A stretch of DNA of 64,000 nucleotides from an uncultured Bacteroides sp. (GTDB lineage Bacteria > Bacteroidota > Bacteroidia > Bacteroidales > Bacteroidaceae), in contig NZ_OY782495.1 in NCBI RefSeq assembly GCF_963677715.1, forward strand, positions 1,302,001 to 1,366,000, written 5' to 3'. Positions 37,536-47,126 of the stretch are shown here, piece after piece. Below the pieces are notes generated by a model. That model did no database searches and had not been told where the DNA came from. It was given only the letters and a program-made list of their open reading frames with translations. A program made the position numbers and the translations under genes. Position 1 is the first letter of the stretch; the number at the start of each line of letters is the position of its first letter.

Positions 37536-39314
37536 ATGAAAAAAGGAATCTATATATCTTTAATGGTAATGTCGTTTGCAGGGCTAATGAACTCCTGTGA
37601 TTTGGATGCGCCAACTAAATCATCAATGGACGAATCGATCATATTCTCCACCCCTGTTTTAGCTGAAGGTGCAGTGATGGGCATCCACCAGTCTTTTGGT
37701 GAAACAAACTCTTATCGTGGCAGATATCTCCCATTCTATGGAATCAATACTGATATAGAATGGTATAACAGTTCTGAAAATCTAACGGATGACCGTGCAG
37801 TTTTAACAAGCTATAATCCGAGCGTAAGCAGTACGCAGATGAATACAGACGATAATGCATGGGCGAAATTCTATGAAGGCATTGAGCGTGCAAACCTATG
37901 TATCAGAGGACTACGTACCTACGGCAATGTAGAATCGAATAAAGAATTGGCACAGTTATTAGGCGAAGCCTTAACACTAAGAGCCGTTATTTACAATGAC
38001 CTTGTAAAAGCATGGGGCGATGTTCCCGCTCGTTTTGAACCCATTACAACAGAGACCATCTATATACCAAAATCCGATAGGGATGTGATTTATAAACAAA
38101 TCATCGCAGATTTGGCAGAAGCCGAAGACTTGGTTGCATGGCCTAACGAAACCGCTGTCACTTCCTCCGTTGAACGTGTTAACAAAGCATTTGTAAAGGG
38201 TTTACGTGCACGCATTTGTTTGTATGCCGCCGGTTATGGACAACGTCCGGATGGTAGCATCCGTAGGAGCACTGATCCCGATTTGTCTGTTGAAAAACTC
38301 TATCCGATCGTAAAACAAGAATGCCTCGATATCATTGGCAGTGAAACTTGCCAATTAGGTACATTCGAAGCAAATTTCAGAGCTTTGTGTGAGGATGATA
38401 TAACTGCCGGAAAAGAATCTTTATGGGAAATTCCATTCTCCGACGGACGCGGACGTGTATTATACACATTGGGCGTAAAGCATACCAACGTGGACAAATA
38501 CACACAACAAGCCGCCGGCGGAGCCAATGGCCCACTTCCTACTATGTATTATGACTATGACAAAGATGATGTTCGACGTGACGTAACATGTGTACCTTAC
38601 GAATGGACAGACGGAAAACAAGTACTTAGAAAGGTGAGTTCATGGTGCTTTGGCAAACTTCGTTATGAATGGATGAAGCGCGTAGTAACTTCTACCAATG
38701 ACGACGGAGTAAACTGGCAATATATGCGCTACGCAGATATATACTTAATGGCTGCCGAAGCAATTAACGAATTGGAAGGACCTGCAGCAGCAGCTCCATA
38801 CCTAAAGAAAATACGCGATCGAGCATTCCCTAATAATCCCGAAAAGGTAACAGCCTTTATGACTCAGGTAACTGCCAGCAAAGAAACATTCTTTAATGCG
38901 ATAGTCGATGAACGCGCATTGGAATTCTGCGGCGAAATGCTACGCAAGCAAGATCTTATACGTTGGAACGAACTGGGGTCCAAGTTGAGCGAAGCCAAAC
39001 AAAAAATGACCGCATTGGCAAGCCGATCAGGCGCATACGCCGATCTGCCAGAGAAATTATACTATCAAACCGCAGCAGATGGTGAATCGTTAGTTGTTTA
39101 CGGATTAGAACATGGCGATACTGACGAAGCAGGCCAGGCACTGGGGTACGAATCTAATAAAGGATGGTTAGTTAGCGATGGTAAGGCAACGCTTGAAGAC
39201 ACTAAAATCAATTCTCTATACCAAAAAGACCCTGATACCAGACAATTCTGGCCCATCTGGCAAACATTCCTTGATAAAAGTAATGGTATGCTGACAAACG
39301 ATTACGGATATTAG
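37536..39314 (+). CDS. SusD/RagB-type glycan-binding lipoprotein
   Basis: The 592-residue surface lipoprotein has a signal with LMNSC at Cys21. The SusD fold is supported by ERANLCIRGLRTYG, LLGEALTLRAVIYNDLVKAWGDVP, RYADIYLMAAEAINELEG and the C-terminal VDERALEFCGEMLRKQDLIRW. SusD proteins bind glycan and act as a lid on the partner SusC. Spacing of 21 bp confirms the pair. Confidence 0.95.
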   Translation: MKKGIYISLMVMSFAGLMNSCDLDAPTKSSMDESIIFSTPVLAEGAVMGIHQSFGETNSYRGRYLPFYGINTDIEWYNSSENLTDDRAVLTSYNPSVSSTQMNTDDNAWAKFYEGIERANLCIRGLRTYGNVESNKELAQLLGEALTLRAVIYNDLVKAWGDVPARFEPITTETIYIPKSDRDVIYKQIIADLAEAEDLVAWPNETAVTSSVERVNKAFVKGLRARICLYAAGYGQRPDGSIRRSTDPDLSVEKLYPIVKQECLDIIGSETCQLGTFEANFRALCEDDITAGKESLWEIPFSDGRGRVLYTLGVKHTNVDKYTQQAAGGANGPLPTMYYDYDKDDVRRDVTCVPYEWTDGKQVLRKVSSWCFGKLRYEWMKRVVTSTNDDGVNWQYMRYADIYLMAAEAINELEGPAAAAPYLKKIRDRAFPNNPEKVTAFMTQVTASKETFFNAIVDERALEFCGEMLRKQDLIRWNELGSKLSEAKQKMTALASRSGAYADLPEKLYYQTAADGESLVVYGLEHGDTDEAGQALGYESNKGWLVSDGKATLEDTKINSLYQKDPDTRQFWPIWQTFLDKSNGMLTNDYGY

Positions 39315-39364
39315 AATCAGGTATAATAAAGACTTTGTTTAGATACACTAAATAATAAACCGAT

Positions 39365-40912
39365 ATGAATAAAATATTAAGAAACTTCACTTATATATTA
39401 GGAACAGTTGCTGTTTTGCTAACATCGAGCTGCTCCGACAACATTGATCCGGAAGTAACCAGTCTGAATGCAGATAGATTATTTTCTCCGATCAATTTGG
39501 AAGCAAGAATCGTTAACAAAACGTCTGTCCGCCTTTCGTGGACAAACAATGCTAAAGCAGATAGCTACACCATAGAGCTTTATGCCGAAGACAGTCTGCA
39601 ATTTAGCGGAACTCCCGTTCAAACAATTCCGGGAGTCACAGCAGAAAACCTGCCGTATGTTATTGCCGGCTTAGAGGGAGAAACTCAATATTCCGCACGT
39701 GTAAAAGCGGTTGGAGAATCAATCACCGAGTCTAAATGGTCGGGAGTTGCTTTCAAAACCGACGCAGAGCAGATCTTCCAGAATATTATTCCCGAAGAAC
39801 TAACTGCGACAGCAGTTACACTGCATTGGCCTGCTGGAGAAATGGCTACAAATATTACCCTTTCGCCCGGAGCAATAAACCATACGGTTACTGCGGAAGA
39901 AATAGCAGCCGGTGCTGTAACAATAACGGGACTTACGGGTGAAACCAGTTATACGGCTAAATTAATGAATGGTACAAAAACCCGCGGAACAATCACTTTC
40001 GCTACACTTATTGATTTGGGCGGTGCAATTGCCGTACATCCGGAAGATGACCTTCAGGCATTGGTGTCCGAAGCCAATAATGGCGATGTATTTGCTTTAT
40101 ACCCCGGAACATACAATGTTGCAGCCAAATTTACCGTTGGAAAAAGCATTGCTATTAAAGCCGTTCGTCCTAACGACAAACCTATCATTGACGGATATAT
40201 TTCCATTGAAGATGGTGCAGCTCTAGAACTGAAAGAAATTGTACTTGACGGAACACTTTCCGAAGGAAGTCAAGCTCTCGTATTTAATACGGCAACCGGC
40301 TTTGGAGATTTGAAGATAGACGGATGTGAAATAAAGAATTACTCAAAAGGTCTTATTTATATTAACGTAGCAGCAACAATAGAATCTATCACAATAAACA
40401 ATTCCATTATACATGATGTTGTGTGCTCAGGTGGTGATTTTATTGATAACCGTGCAGGTGCGCCCAAGGTAATTACATTGACTAACAGTACTGTATACAA
40501 TAGTGTTTCGGCCCGTGACTTTATTCGCGTAGATGATAAATCAAGTTCATTTGCAGGCGTAACACCAACCATCACTGTAGATCATTGTACATTGAATGGG
40601 GTAGCTAATACTAGCAATAGGCTTCTTTATGTTAGATTTAAAGGTAATAAGATTACCTTTACCAACAATATCGTAACCAACACGGGAGCTATATTCTCTA
40701 ATCAAAGCAGTACGGCTGCACCTACATTTAGTGGTAATAACTACTTTAATGCACCGGGACTTTTTACCGGCGGCAGCGCTACTTCATTAATCTTTGATGA
40801 TTCGGCAACGTCTCTTGATCCGGGCTTTACGGATGTTGCCAGCGGTAACTTTAAAGTATCTCAGGAAGATATCATATACAAAGGTATCGGTGACCCAAGG
40901 TGGCTAAAGTAA
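39365..40912 (+). CDS. Surface lipoprotein with FN3-like and beta-helix parts (DUF4957/DUF5123-like)
   Basis: The 515-residue protein has a lipoprotein signal with LTSSC at Cys23. Two fibronectin III-like domains follow (about residues 40-130 and 135-215; note SVRLSWTNNAKADSYTIELY). From about 225 there is a parallel beta-helix-type region including ALVSEANNGDVFALYPGTYNV. This matches DUF4957/DUF5123 proteins that follow SusC/SusD pairs in pectin loci. It probably binds galacturonan at the cell surface; no catalytic residues were recognised. A terminator follows. Confidence 0.8.
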   Translation: MNKILRNFTYILGTVAVLLTSSCSDNIDPEVTSLNADRLFSPINLEARIVNKTSVRLSWTNNAKADSYTIELYAEDSLQFSGTPVQTIPGVTAENLPYVIAGLEGETQYSARVKAVGESITESKWSGVAFKTDAEQIFQNIIPEELTATAVTLHWPAGEMATNITLSPGAINHTVTAEEIAAGAVTITGLTGETSYTAKLMNGTKTRGTITFATLIDLGGAIAVHPEDDLQALVSEANNGDVFALYPGTYNVAAKFTVGKSIAIKAVRPNDKPIIDGYISIEDGAALELKEIVLDGTLSEGSQALVFNTATGFGDLKIDGCEIKNYSKGLIYINVAATIESITINNSIIHDVVCSGGDFIDNRAGAPKVITLTNSTVYNSVSARDFIRVDDKSSSFAGVTPTITVDHCTLNGVANTSNRLLYVRFKGNKITFTNNIVTNTGAIFSNQSSTAAPTFSGNNYFNAPGLFTGGSATSLIFDDSATSLDPGFTDVASGNFKVSQEDIIYKGIGDPRWLK

Positions 40913-40938
40913 TTTAGCTCCTTCATACTAAGCAAAAA

Positions 40939-40976
40939 GCCTCCGTTCAAAAAATGAACGGAGGTTTTCTTGTTTT
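40939..40976 (+). terminator. Terminator after the susC-susD operon
   Basis: CCTCCGTTCA (40940-40949) pairs perfectly with TGAACGGAGG (40955-40964), followed by a T-rich tract. Confidence 0.88.
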
Positions 40977-41019
40977 ATACCCGGACGTACCAACTGTAAC
41001 CCAGTTGGTTTGAAAGGCT

Positions 41020-44000
41020 TTATTTATTAAACACTGAATCACGGTATTCAGTAGGAGTCATACTGAATTTCTGTTTGAAGCATTTACTGAAATAACGAGG
41101 ATCATTAATGCCCACCATATAAGAGATCTGAGTCATATTAAATTCGCCCGTTTCAATAAGCTGTGCCGCCCGCTTTATGCGCATCTCTTTAATAAACTCT
41201 ATCGGAGCCAAACCTGTAAGATTTTTCAGCTTCTTAAAGAAGACGGAACGACTAACAGCCAGTTCGCTCACTAAATCGTCCACGATAAGATCGCCATTAT
41301 CCATATTCTTCTCCATCACTTCAACCAGTTTATCCATAAACTTCCTGTCAATAGAAGACATTTCAGGCTTCTGTTTCTCTACCTCTTCTTTTGCCTGATT
41401 GTAATTCATCAAGTTATCGCGATAGAAAAGTTGCAGCTTATGACGTTGACTCAGCAGATTCTCCACACGCGCCTTCAGGTAAGTGGCACTAAAAGGTTTA
41501 GTGATGTAATCGTCTGCTCCATATTCCATTCCCTCGAGCTTACTTTCTATAGAGGTTTTGGCCGTAAGCAGAATAATAGGAATATGACTGGTAGCCATGT
41601 CTGCACGTAATTCCTTTGTTAACTGAATGCCGTCTTTCTCGGGCATCATCACATCACTGATTATAATATCCGGCAAGTACTTCAATGCTTTACTCCACCC
41701 TTCCATGCCGTCGACAGCCTCAACTACACGATAAGTCTGGCTGAAAACACTACGCAGAAAAAGCCGGAGTTCAGAGTTGTCTTCCACTAATAGCATCACT
41801 TCCTTTTGAATATCCGCTTCCTTCTCAGACAGTTCGGCCTGTTCTTGCGACAAAGGCTCAAGATTACATTCATCCTGCACATCTTTAATAGAAGAGTTTG
41901 TTTTCATAGAGTCGTCGAGAATAAATTCTACCGTATCGTCATAATGGTTTCTTCCTTTGAGAAAGTTTATCTTAAAACAACTCCCTTCGCCCAAACTACT
42001 ATCTACCTCAATAACAGCTTTGTGCATTTCGACTAGCTCTTTCACCAGAGAAAGCCCGATGCCGGTACTTGATTGGTTAAACAGATTCTTGTCTACCAGA
42101 TTTTCAAAACGAACAAAAATAGAACCTTTCTTACTGTCGGCAATGCCGATGCCCTGATCTTGCACACCCACAGTAACTGTGTTTTCGTCTTCGCGCACAA
42201 ACACGGTTATCATTTTACCATTGGGAGTATATTTAAATGCGTTAGAAAGCAGATTGAATATAATCTTCTCGAATTTATCCACATCAACCCATAGGTTCAG
42301 TTTATCTTTTTCCGTTTCAAAAACAAAATCAATGTGATGTTCTACCGCCAAAGGCTCAAAGTTTTCCATTACCCTTTGCAGGAAAGAAACGATATTGAGG
42401 TTCTGCACCTGCATTTTCATCTTCTTATTCTGAATCTTGCGGAAGTCAAGAATCTGATTGACCAGACGAAGCATGCGGTTGGTATTGCGCTCTACAACAA
42501 CCAAGTGTTCGCGAACTTCATGAGGCAACTCCATATTCTTAAGCACATACTCCACCGGCCCGGCAATGAGCGTAAGCGGGGTACGGAGTTCGTGAGAAAT
42601 ATCGGTGAAGAACCTCAGTTTAATATCCGATACCTGTTGCTCCACAAATACTTCATGCTTCAACCGATAGATGGTGAATAAGATATAGACCGCTACAAAG
42701 ATGATAAGCAAAATGAAAAGTATATATAAGAGATAAGCCAAAGGGGTTTCCCAGAAAGAAGGCAATACAATGATGTCGATGGTGCGGGTATTTTCAACCC
42801 ATACCCCATCACTGTTGGTTGACTTTACTTTGAAAGTATAATGCCCCTTCGGCAAATTGGTATAAGTGGCACTACGTTGTTTATCGGCATATATCCAATT
42901 GTCTTCAAAACCCTGAAGCATATAGGCATACTGTATATTGGCCGGATTGGTATAATCGAGTGCCGCATACTGAATGGAAAAAATATTTTCATTATGCGAC
43001 AGTTTCAGTTCCGGTGTTTCATCTAACCCTTGCTTCAGAATTTCACTTTTACCCGGAACGACTTCCTTACTGGATATCAATAGTCTAGAAAACGCGATGG
43101 GAGGTATATAATTGCTCTTGCGAATGGAATCGGGATTGAAGCTAAAGATGCCATTACTTGCTCCAAAGAATATGTTGCCACTCGCCGTTATTGCCGAAGC
43201 AGCTTCGTTGAAGCGTACACGAACCGGCAGGCTCTTATCGTCATAATTCTCAAATCTATTTTGCGAGGGGATGAATTTGCTGATTCCGTTTTCGGTACTT
43301 ATCCACAAAGAACCTTTATGGTCTTCTCTGACAGAGAGAAGAACGTCCGAAGGCAAGCCATCATCGACCGTGTACGACTTAAACTTGGCCTGTCCGTTCT
43401 TATCCATAGACACCAGTTTATTGAGCCCGCCGCCAAAGGTGGCCAGGTACAATTCTTTTTTCTTAGTGGCTATAATCCAATGAACGTCGTTGTTGCTGAG
43501 GCTGTTCACATCACTCGGTATGCGCGAATACTGATTAAAATGTATATCCTCGGGATTAACGAAGTTTTCATTGAAAGAGATTGCGCCGGTAGTTGTACCC
43601 ACCCACAAGTGCCCCTTATTGTCGGACGTTACGAAGCGGACTTTGTAACAATTATCAATAGGATATCCTTTCAGGTTGTTTCGATGATTGATGAAAATCA
43701 CATTTCCCCGCTTATCCTTGCTCATGTAGTTCAGTCCGCCGGCAAAGGTGGCCACCCATATTCTTCCGTGATGATCTTCATACACACTATAAACATTGTT
43801 GTTGCTGAGGCTGTATATATCATCGGCATTGTATTCGTAACGGGTAAGTTTATACATCGGCGAAGATTTCCCGGTTTTCTCGGCCCGAATCAGTCCGTCT
43901 CCTTTTGTAGCAATCCAGAGTATGCCTTTCCGATCTTGCATTAAGGAGTAAGTCACTCCCCTAAGCGGATTGCCGGTAAAAGAAATGGTGCCCGACTCCG

Positions 44001-45462
44001 TGAGGTAACCTGTATAATGATTGTTTTTATCGTAAACGCGCAAGATGCCGTTTTTCAATCCCACCCACATATTCTGCTCATTATCCTCGTACAAAGCACG
44101 AACTTCGTTACTAAGCGACTCATAATCATGAGGTTCTGGCGTATCCAGATAAAACTTGGAAGGCGAAAAAGTAATCTTCTCCAATCCTTTGCTATGCGTG
44201 CATATCCACAAATTGCCTTGCTTATCAGAGAAAGTAGAATGAATTTTATTGGAGAATTTCCATTGCTTGGATTCCGGCTCATCATAAAAAGGCACAAGTT
44301 TGTTTTTCTTTCTATCGAAATAAGAGAACCCGCCGCCAAAGGGATGCACCCACAAGTAACCATTTATGTCTTCGTGTATGTTGAAAGCCGGACGGGCACG
44401 GTCGGCCCCGGCCGCTTCCGTCTTCATTTGTTCGAGCTTCAATGCTTTAGTAAACGGATTAAAATGAACCACACAACCCGGTTCTTCTTGTTCAAACCAC
44501 ACTTCGGAGCTTTTATCGACATACGTTGAGTGTATTCGCCTGTCGGGAAATTGCTTATTTCCTATCGGAGAATAGTGTGTTATCTTTTTAGTCTTTAAAT
44601 GATACGTAAAAAAGCCATCGGTTGAAGTGGTGATAATCAGCTCGCCGGTAGCAACAGCGTCTATTGAAACAATGTGCGATTTGGCGGGAAACTCAAGTAA
44701 CTGAAAACGACCGGTCTTCTTCTGATAGCGCCAAACCCTCCCTTTATCGGAACCAAAGAAGATTTCATCACCCTGTTCGTGAAAGGCATAAAAAGTCTGG
44801 TCGGAGTGCGACAGCATATTTTGTGTTTCTACAAAATAAGATACAGGGGTTTTATCGCCCGGACGAATCATTCCCAACCCATTATTGGTAAGAAACCATT
44901 CATTGCCCGCACTATCCAGACATATTTTCCTGAATCTTATGGCCGGAAATAATCCGGACTTTACCGAATACAAGGTGGTGTTTAGCTTTAGCGTATGAGG
45001 ATCCGTCGTTACCCGAATGGCACCATCATCTTCGGTCAGCAACCATACCGTGCCGTTGGGCAGAACGTTTATGGAAGAGATGTTCAGCGTACTCGCTTCG
45101 CCCGATGAGGGAACCTGCTCGAATGTTTCGGCACGCGGGTCGAAACGGTGAGCGCGGTTATCGTAAGTCAGCACCCACAAATAGCCGTGTATATCCTCAT
45201 ACATATAGTCTACTCTGTTGTTTGTCAGGGTAATAAAGTTCCTCTGCCGGGCCTTGTAGGTTTTGAAGGAATAACCGTTGAATTTGTTGATGCCATCCCA
45301 TGTAGCAAACCACATGTTTCCTTTATGATCTTGCAGAATGCTCATCACCGTGTTCTGAGACAAACCGTCTTCGGAGGAATAATGAGTGAACAAACAATTG
45401 CCTTGAGCGTAGCATACTAGGTTGGCAAATACAAGAAAACAGGTTATGTAGAATTTCTTCAT
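41020..45462 (-). CDS. Hybrid two-component system sensor-regulator
   Basis: This 1480-residue protein joins sensor and regulator in one chain. After a signal peptide (1 to about 19) lies a periplasmic sensor of two seven-bladed propellers made of Reg_prop repeats (for example SILQDHKGNMWFATWDGINK), and then a Y_Y_Y domain (about 780-890). A membrane segment lies at about 905-928. A histidine kinase follows with the phospho-acceptor H957 in DISHELRTPL and an ATPase domain. A receiver domain has D1270 in ISDVMMPEKDG, and an AraC-type DNA-binding domain ends the chain (about 1375-1478). Such proteins bind an oligosaccharide released from the target glycan and activate the locus. It lies inside the pectin locus, which it presumably controls. 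Confidence 0.95.
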   Translation of the reverse strand: MKKFYITCFLVFANLVCYAQGNCLFTHYSSEDGLSQNTVMSILQDHKGNMWFATWDGINKFNGYSFKTYKARQRNFITLTNNRVDYMYEDIHGYLWVLTYDNRAHRFDPRAETFEQVPSSGEASTLNISSINVLPNGTVWLLTEDDGAIRVTTDPHTLKLNTTLYSVKSGLFPAIRFRKICLDSAGNEWFLTNNGLGMIRPGDKTPVSYFVETQNMLSHSDQTFYAFHEQGDEIFFGSDKGRVWRYQKKTGRFQLLEFPAKSHIVSIDAVATGELIITTSTDGFFTYHLKTKKITHYSPIGNKQFPDRRIHSTYVDKSSEVWFEQEEPGCVVHFNPFTKALKLEQMKTEAAGADRARPAFNIHEDINGYLWVHPFGGGFSYFDRKKNKLVPFYDEPESKQWKFSNKIHSTFSDKQGNLWICTHSKGLEKITFSPSKFYLDTPEPHDYESLSNEVRALYEDNEQNMWVGLKNGILRVYDKNNHYTGYLTESGTISFTGNPLRGVTYSLMQDRKGILWIATKGDGLIRAEKTGKSSPMYKLTRYEYNADDIYSLSNNNVYSVYEDHHGRIWVATFAGGLNYMSKDKRGNVIFINHRNNLKGYPIDNCYKVRFVTSDNKGHLWVGTTTGAISFNENFVNPEDIHFNQYSRIPSDVNSLSNNDVHWIIATKKKELYLATFGGGLNKLVSMDKNGQAKFKSYTVDDGLPSDVLLSVREDHKGSLWISTENGISKFIPSQNRFENYDDKSLPVRVRFNEAASAITASGNIFFGASNGIFSFNPDSIRKSNYIPPIAFSRLLISSKEVVPGKSEILKQGLDETPELKLSHNENIFSIQYAALDYTNPANIQYAYMLQGFEDNWIYADKQRSATYTNLPKGHYTFKVKSTNSDGVWVENTRTIDIIVLPSFWETPLAYLLYILFILLIIFVAVYILFTIYRLKHEVFVEQQVSDIKLRFFTDISHELRTPLTLIAGPVEYVLKNMELPHEVREHLVVVERNTNRMLRLVNQILDFRKIQNKKMKMQVQNLNIVSFLQRVMENFEPLAVEHHIDFVFETEKDKLNLWVDVDKFEKIIFNLLSNAFKYTPNGKMITVFVREDENTVTVGVQDQGIGIADSKKGSIFVRFENLVDKNLFNQSSTGIGLSLVKELVEMHKAVIEVDSSLGEGSCFKINFLKGRNHYDDTVEFILDDSMKTNSSIKDVQDECNLEPLSQEQAELSEKEADIQKEVMLLVEDNSELRLFLRSVFSQTYRVVEAVDGMEGWSKALKYLPDIIISDVMMPEKDGIQLTKELRADMATSHIPIILLTAKTSIESKLEGMEYGADDYITKPFSATYLKARVENLLSQRHKLQLFYRDNLMNYNQAKEEVEKQKPEMSSIDRKFMDKLVEVMEKNMDNGDLIVDDLVSELAVSRSVFFKKLKNLTGLAPIEFIKEMRIKRAAQLIETGEFNMTQISYMVGINDPRYFSKCFKQKFSMTPTEYRDSVFNK

Positions 45463-45497
45463 AAACAGAAAGTGTTTTTACATGAATTATAATTGCC

Positions 45498-45534
45498 CAA
45501 AGGTACAAATTAAACGGAGATTTAGCTACCTTTG
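45498..45534. promoter_or_regulatory. Divergent -7 elements, HTCS and alpha/beta hydrolase
   Basis: The minus strand reads TACCTTTG at 45498-45505, 36 bp before the regulator start. The plus strand reads TACCTTTG at 45527-45534, 26 bp before the hydrolase start. The two elements are identical, face outwards and are separated by 21 bp. Confidence 0.65.
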
Positions 45535-45559
45535 TTACAAGTTTTAAAGAATAGTATCG

Positions 45560-46714
45560 ATGAAAAAAACACTCTTTATCTTACTTTGTGTGGCGTTATG
45601 CAGCACTTTAAGGGGCCAGAGCACAACCAAGAGTGCCTACGAAGTGACAAAAAACATGCCGACCTTTTATCGGCAGATGAAGCAACAATTAACTTACCCC
45701 ATGGCTTGGGGCAATGCTCCGTATAAAAACTTCGACCGCTGGCGCATAAAGGCCCGCGAAGTACTGATGGAATGTATGCAAAACCGGCCTCCTGCTCCCG
45801 AAAGTTACGCTGCCAAATTGATAGCTAAAGAAAAGCGCAACGGCTATGAAGCGAGGAAAATAATGTTTAATGTTTCGGGTTGGAGCCGCATTCCCGCCTA
45901 TTTGCTTGTACCCGATGGCAAAGGTCCCTTTCCGGCTATTGTGATGCTGCACGATCATGGCGCTCACTTCAGCATCGGGAAAGAAAAGCTTGTAAGGCCT
46001 TTTGACACTTCGGCCGAGATACTGGCCGATGCCGACCAGTGGGTTGTGAAGTGCTACGACGGACAATATACCGGCGATTATTTTGCGGCTCACGGCTATG
46101 TGGTACTGGCTATTGATGCACTGTTTTGGGGCGAACGCGGACAAAAAGAGGGGGCGAACTATGACGGACAACAGGCGCTTGCCTCCAACCTTTTGCAGAT
46201 GGGCACTTCATGGGGCAGCATCATTACCATGGACGACGTGCGAAGTGCCGACTTTCTGGCTACTCTGCCCGAGGTAAATCCCGAAAAAATAGGCACACTC
46301 GGTTTCTCGCTGGGAGGATACCGGGCCTGGATGCTCTCTGCCGCTACCGATCGCATAAAAGCTTCGGCTGCCGTGTGTTGGATGAACACTACCGACTCGC
46401 TGATGACGCTGACAAACAACCAAAACAAAGGCGGATCGGCATATTCTATGATTGTTCCGGGCATCCGTCGCTTTATGGATTATCCGCACGTGGCCTCTAT
46501 TGCCTGTCCCAAACCGGCCTTGTTCTTCAACGGAACAAGGGACAAGCTTTTCCCTGTCAATGGGGCAAAGGATGCCTACCAAACAATGCGCAAGGTATGG
46601 GAAAGCCAACATGCATCGGATAAGTTGGTTACTAGAATCTGGGACGAAAAGCATTTCTTCAACAAAGATATGCAAAGGGAAACGTTGGCGTTTTTTGACA
46701 AATGGCTTAAATAA
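45560..46714 (+). CDS. Exported alpha/beta hydrolase, dienelactone-hydrolase-like
   Basis: The 384-residue protein has a signal peptide (about 1-20) and an alpha/beta hydrolase domain. The oxyanion region is IVMLHDHGAHFSIGKEK, the nucleophile lies in GTLGFSLGGYRAW, the acid in NGTRDKLFPV and the histidine in DEKHFFN. It fits the Abhydrolase_7/dienelactone hydrolase group, to which some pectin methyl- and acetyl-esterases of Bacteroides are related. Position in a pectin locus favours an esterase on galacturonan, possibly CE19-like; that assignment is tentative. Confidence 0.8.
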   Translation: MKKTLFILLCVALCSTLRGQSTTKSAYEVTKNMPTFYRQMKQQLTYPMAWGNAPYKNFDRWRIKAREVLMECMQNRPPAPESYAAKLIAKEKRNGYEARKIMFNVSGWSRIPAYLLVPDGKGPFPAIVMLHDHGAHFSIGKEKLVRPFDTSAEILADADQWVVKCYDGQYTGDYFAAHGYVVLAIDALFWGERGQKEGANYDGQQALASNLLQMGTSWGSIITMDDVRSADFLATLPEVNPEKIGTLGFSLGGYRAWMLSAATDRIKASAAVCWMNTTDSLMTLTNNQNKGGSAYSMIVPGIRRFMDYPHVASIACPKPALFFNGTRDKLFPVNGAKDAYQTMRKVWESQHASDKLVTRIWDEKHFFNKDMQRETLAFFDKWLK

Positions 46715-46768
46715 GGGCGATTCTTGTCAAGAGCAACTTTATATTTTATTAACAAACGAAGCACTTAC

Positions 46769-46956
46769 CTATAACATATAGGCTGCCCTCCGATAACAAT
46801 AGGAGTTATTTTCTTTTCAAAAGGAGGTATTTCGATAACATATAATGATATGGGTGAAGAGAAACCGTCTTTTGAGAAAACACAACCGTCGTTTCGGGCA
46901 AATACAACCGTCATCTTCACCGAATGCAACCGTCTTTCGGAGCAAAAAACACCGTA
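46769..46956. repeat. Two adjoining motif arrays with 21-23 bp period
   Basis: In the 412-bp gap 46715-47126, ATAACATATAGG-like units begin near 46769, 46791, 46812 (degenerate) and 46833. A second series AACCGTC begins at 46863, 46884, 46906 and 46928, with a degenerate copy near 46951. Steps are 21, 22, 22 and 23 bp in the second series and 21-22 bp in the first. Bases between the copies are not conserved, apart from a weak TTTCGG-like start in some. The gap also holds a terminator. Confidence 0.75.
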
Positions 46957-47001
46957 TATTTGATATTAAGCGAGCTTTTTCAGACGCAACGAACAGGCTG
47001 G

Positions 47002-47037
47002 GGCAAAAAAAAACAGGGAACTTGCAGTACCCTGTTT
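47002..47037 (-). terminator. Terminator after the CE12-CE8 gene
   Basis: AAACAGGG (47011-47018) pairs with CCCTGTTT (47030-47037). On the minus strand the stem is followed by a run of T residues. Confidence 0.8.
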
Positions 47038-47126
47038 TAACTCCATTATAATTTGAATATATGTTATGAATAACAGTACAAAGATAACACATTACAATCA
47101 AATAAACAACTGTACGAAGCAAAAAA

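Noticed and set aside
43261-43944. 227-codon plus-strand frame inside the regulator gene
   Set aside because: It is antisense to well-conserved Reg_prop repeats, so the frame is a by-product of their codon pattern.
46863-46956. Possible CRISPR array
   Set aside because: The repeated core is 7 bp, the spacing is only 21-23 bp and no cas gene is present.
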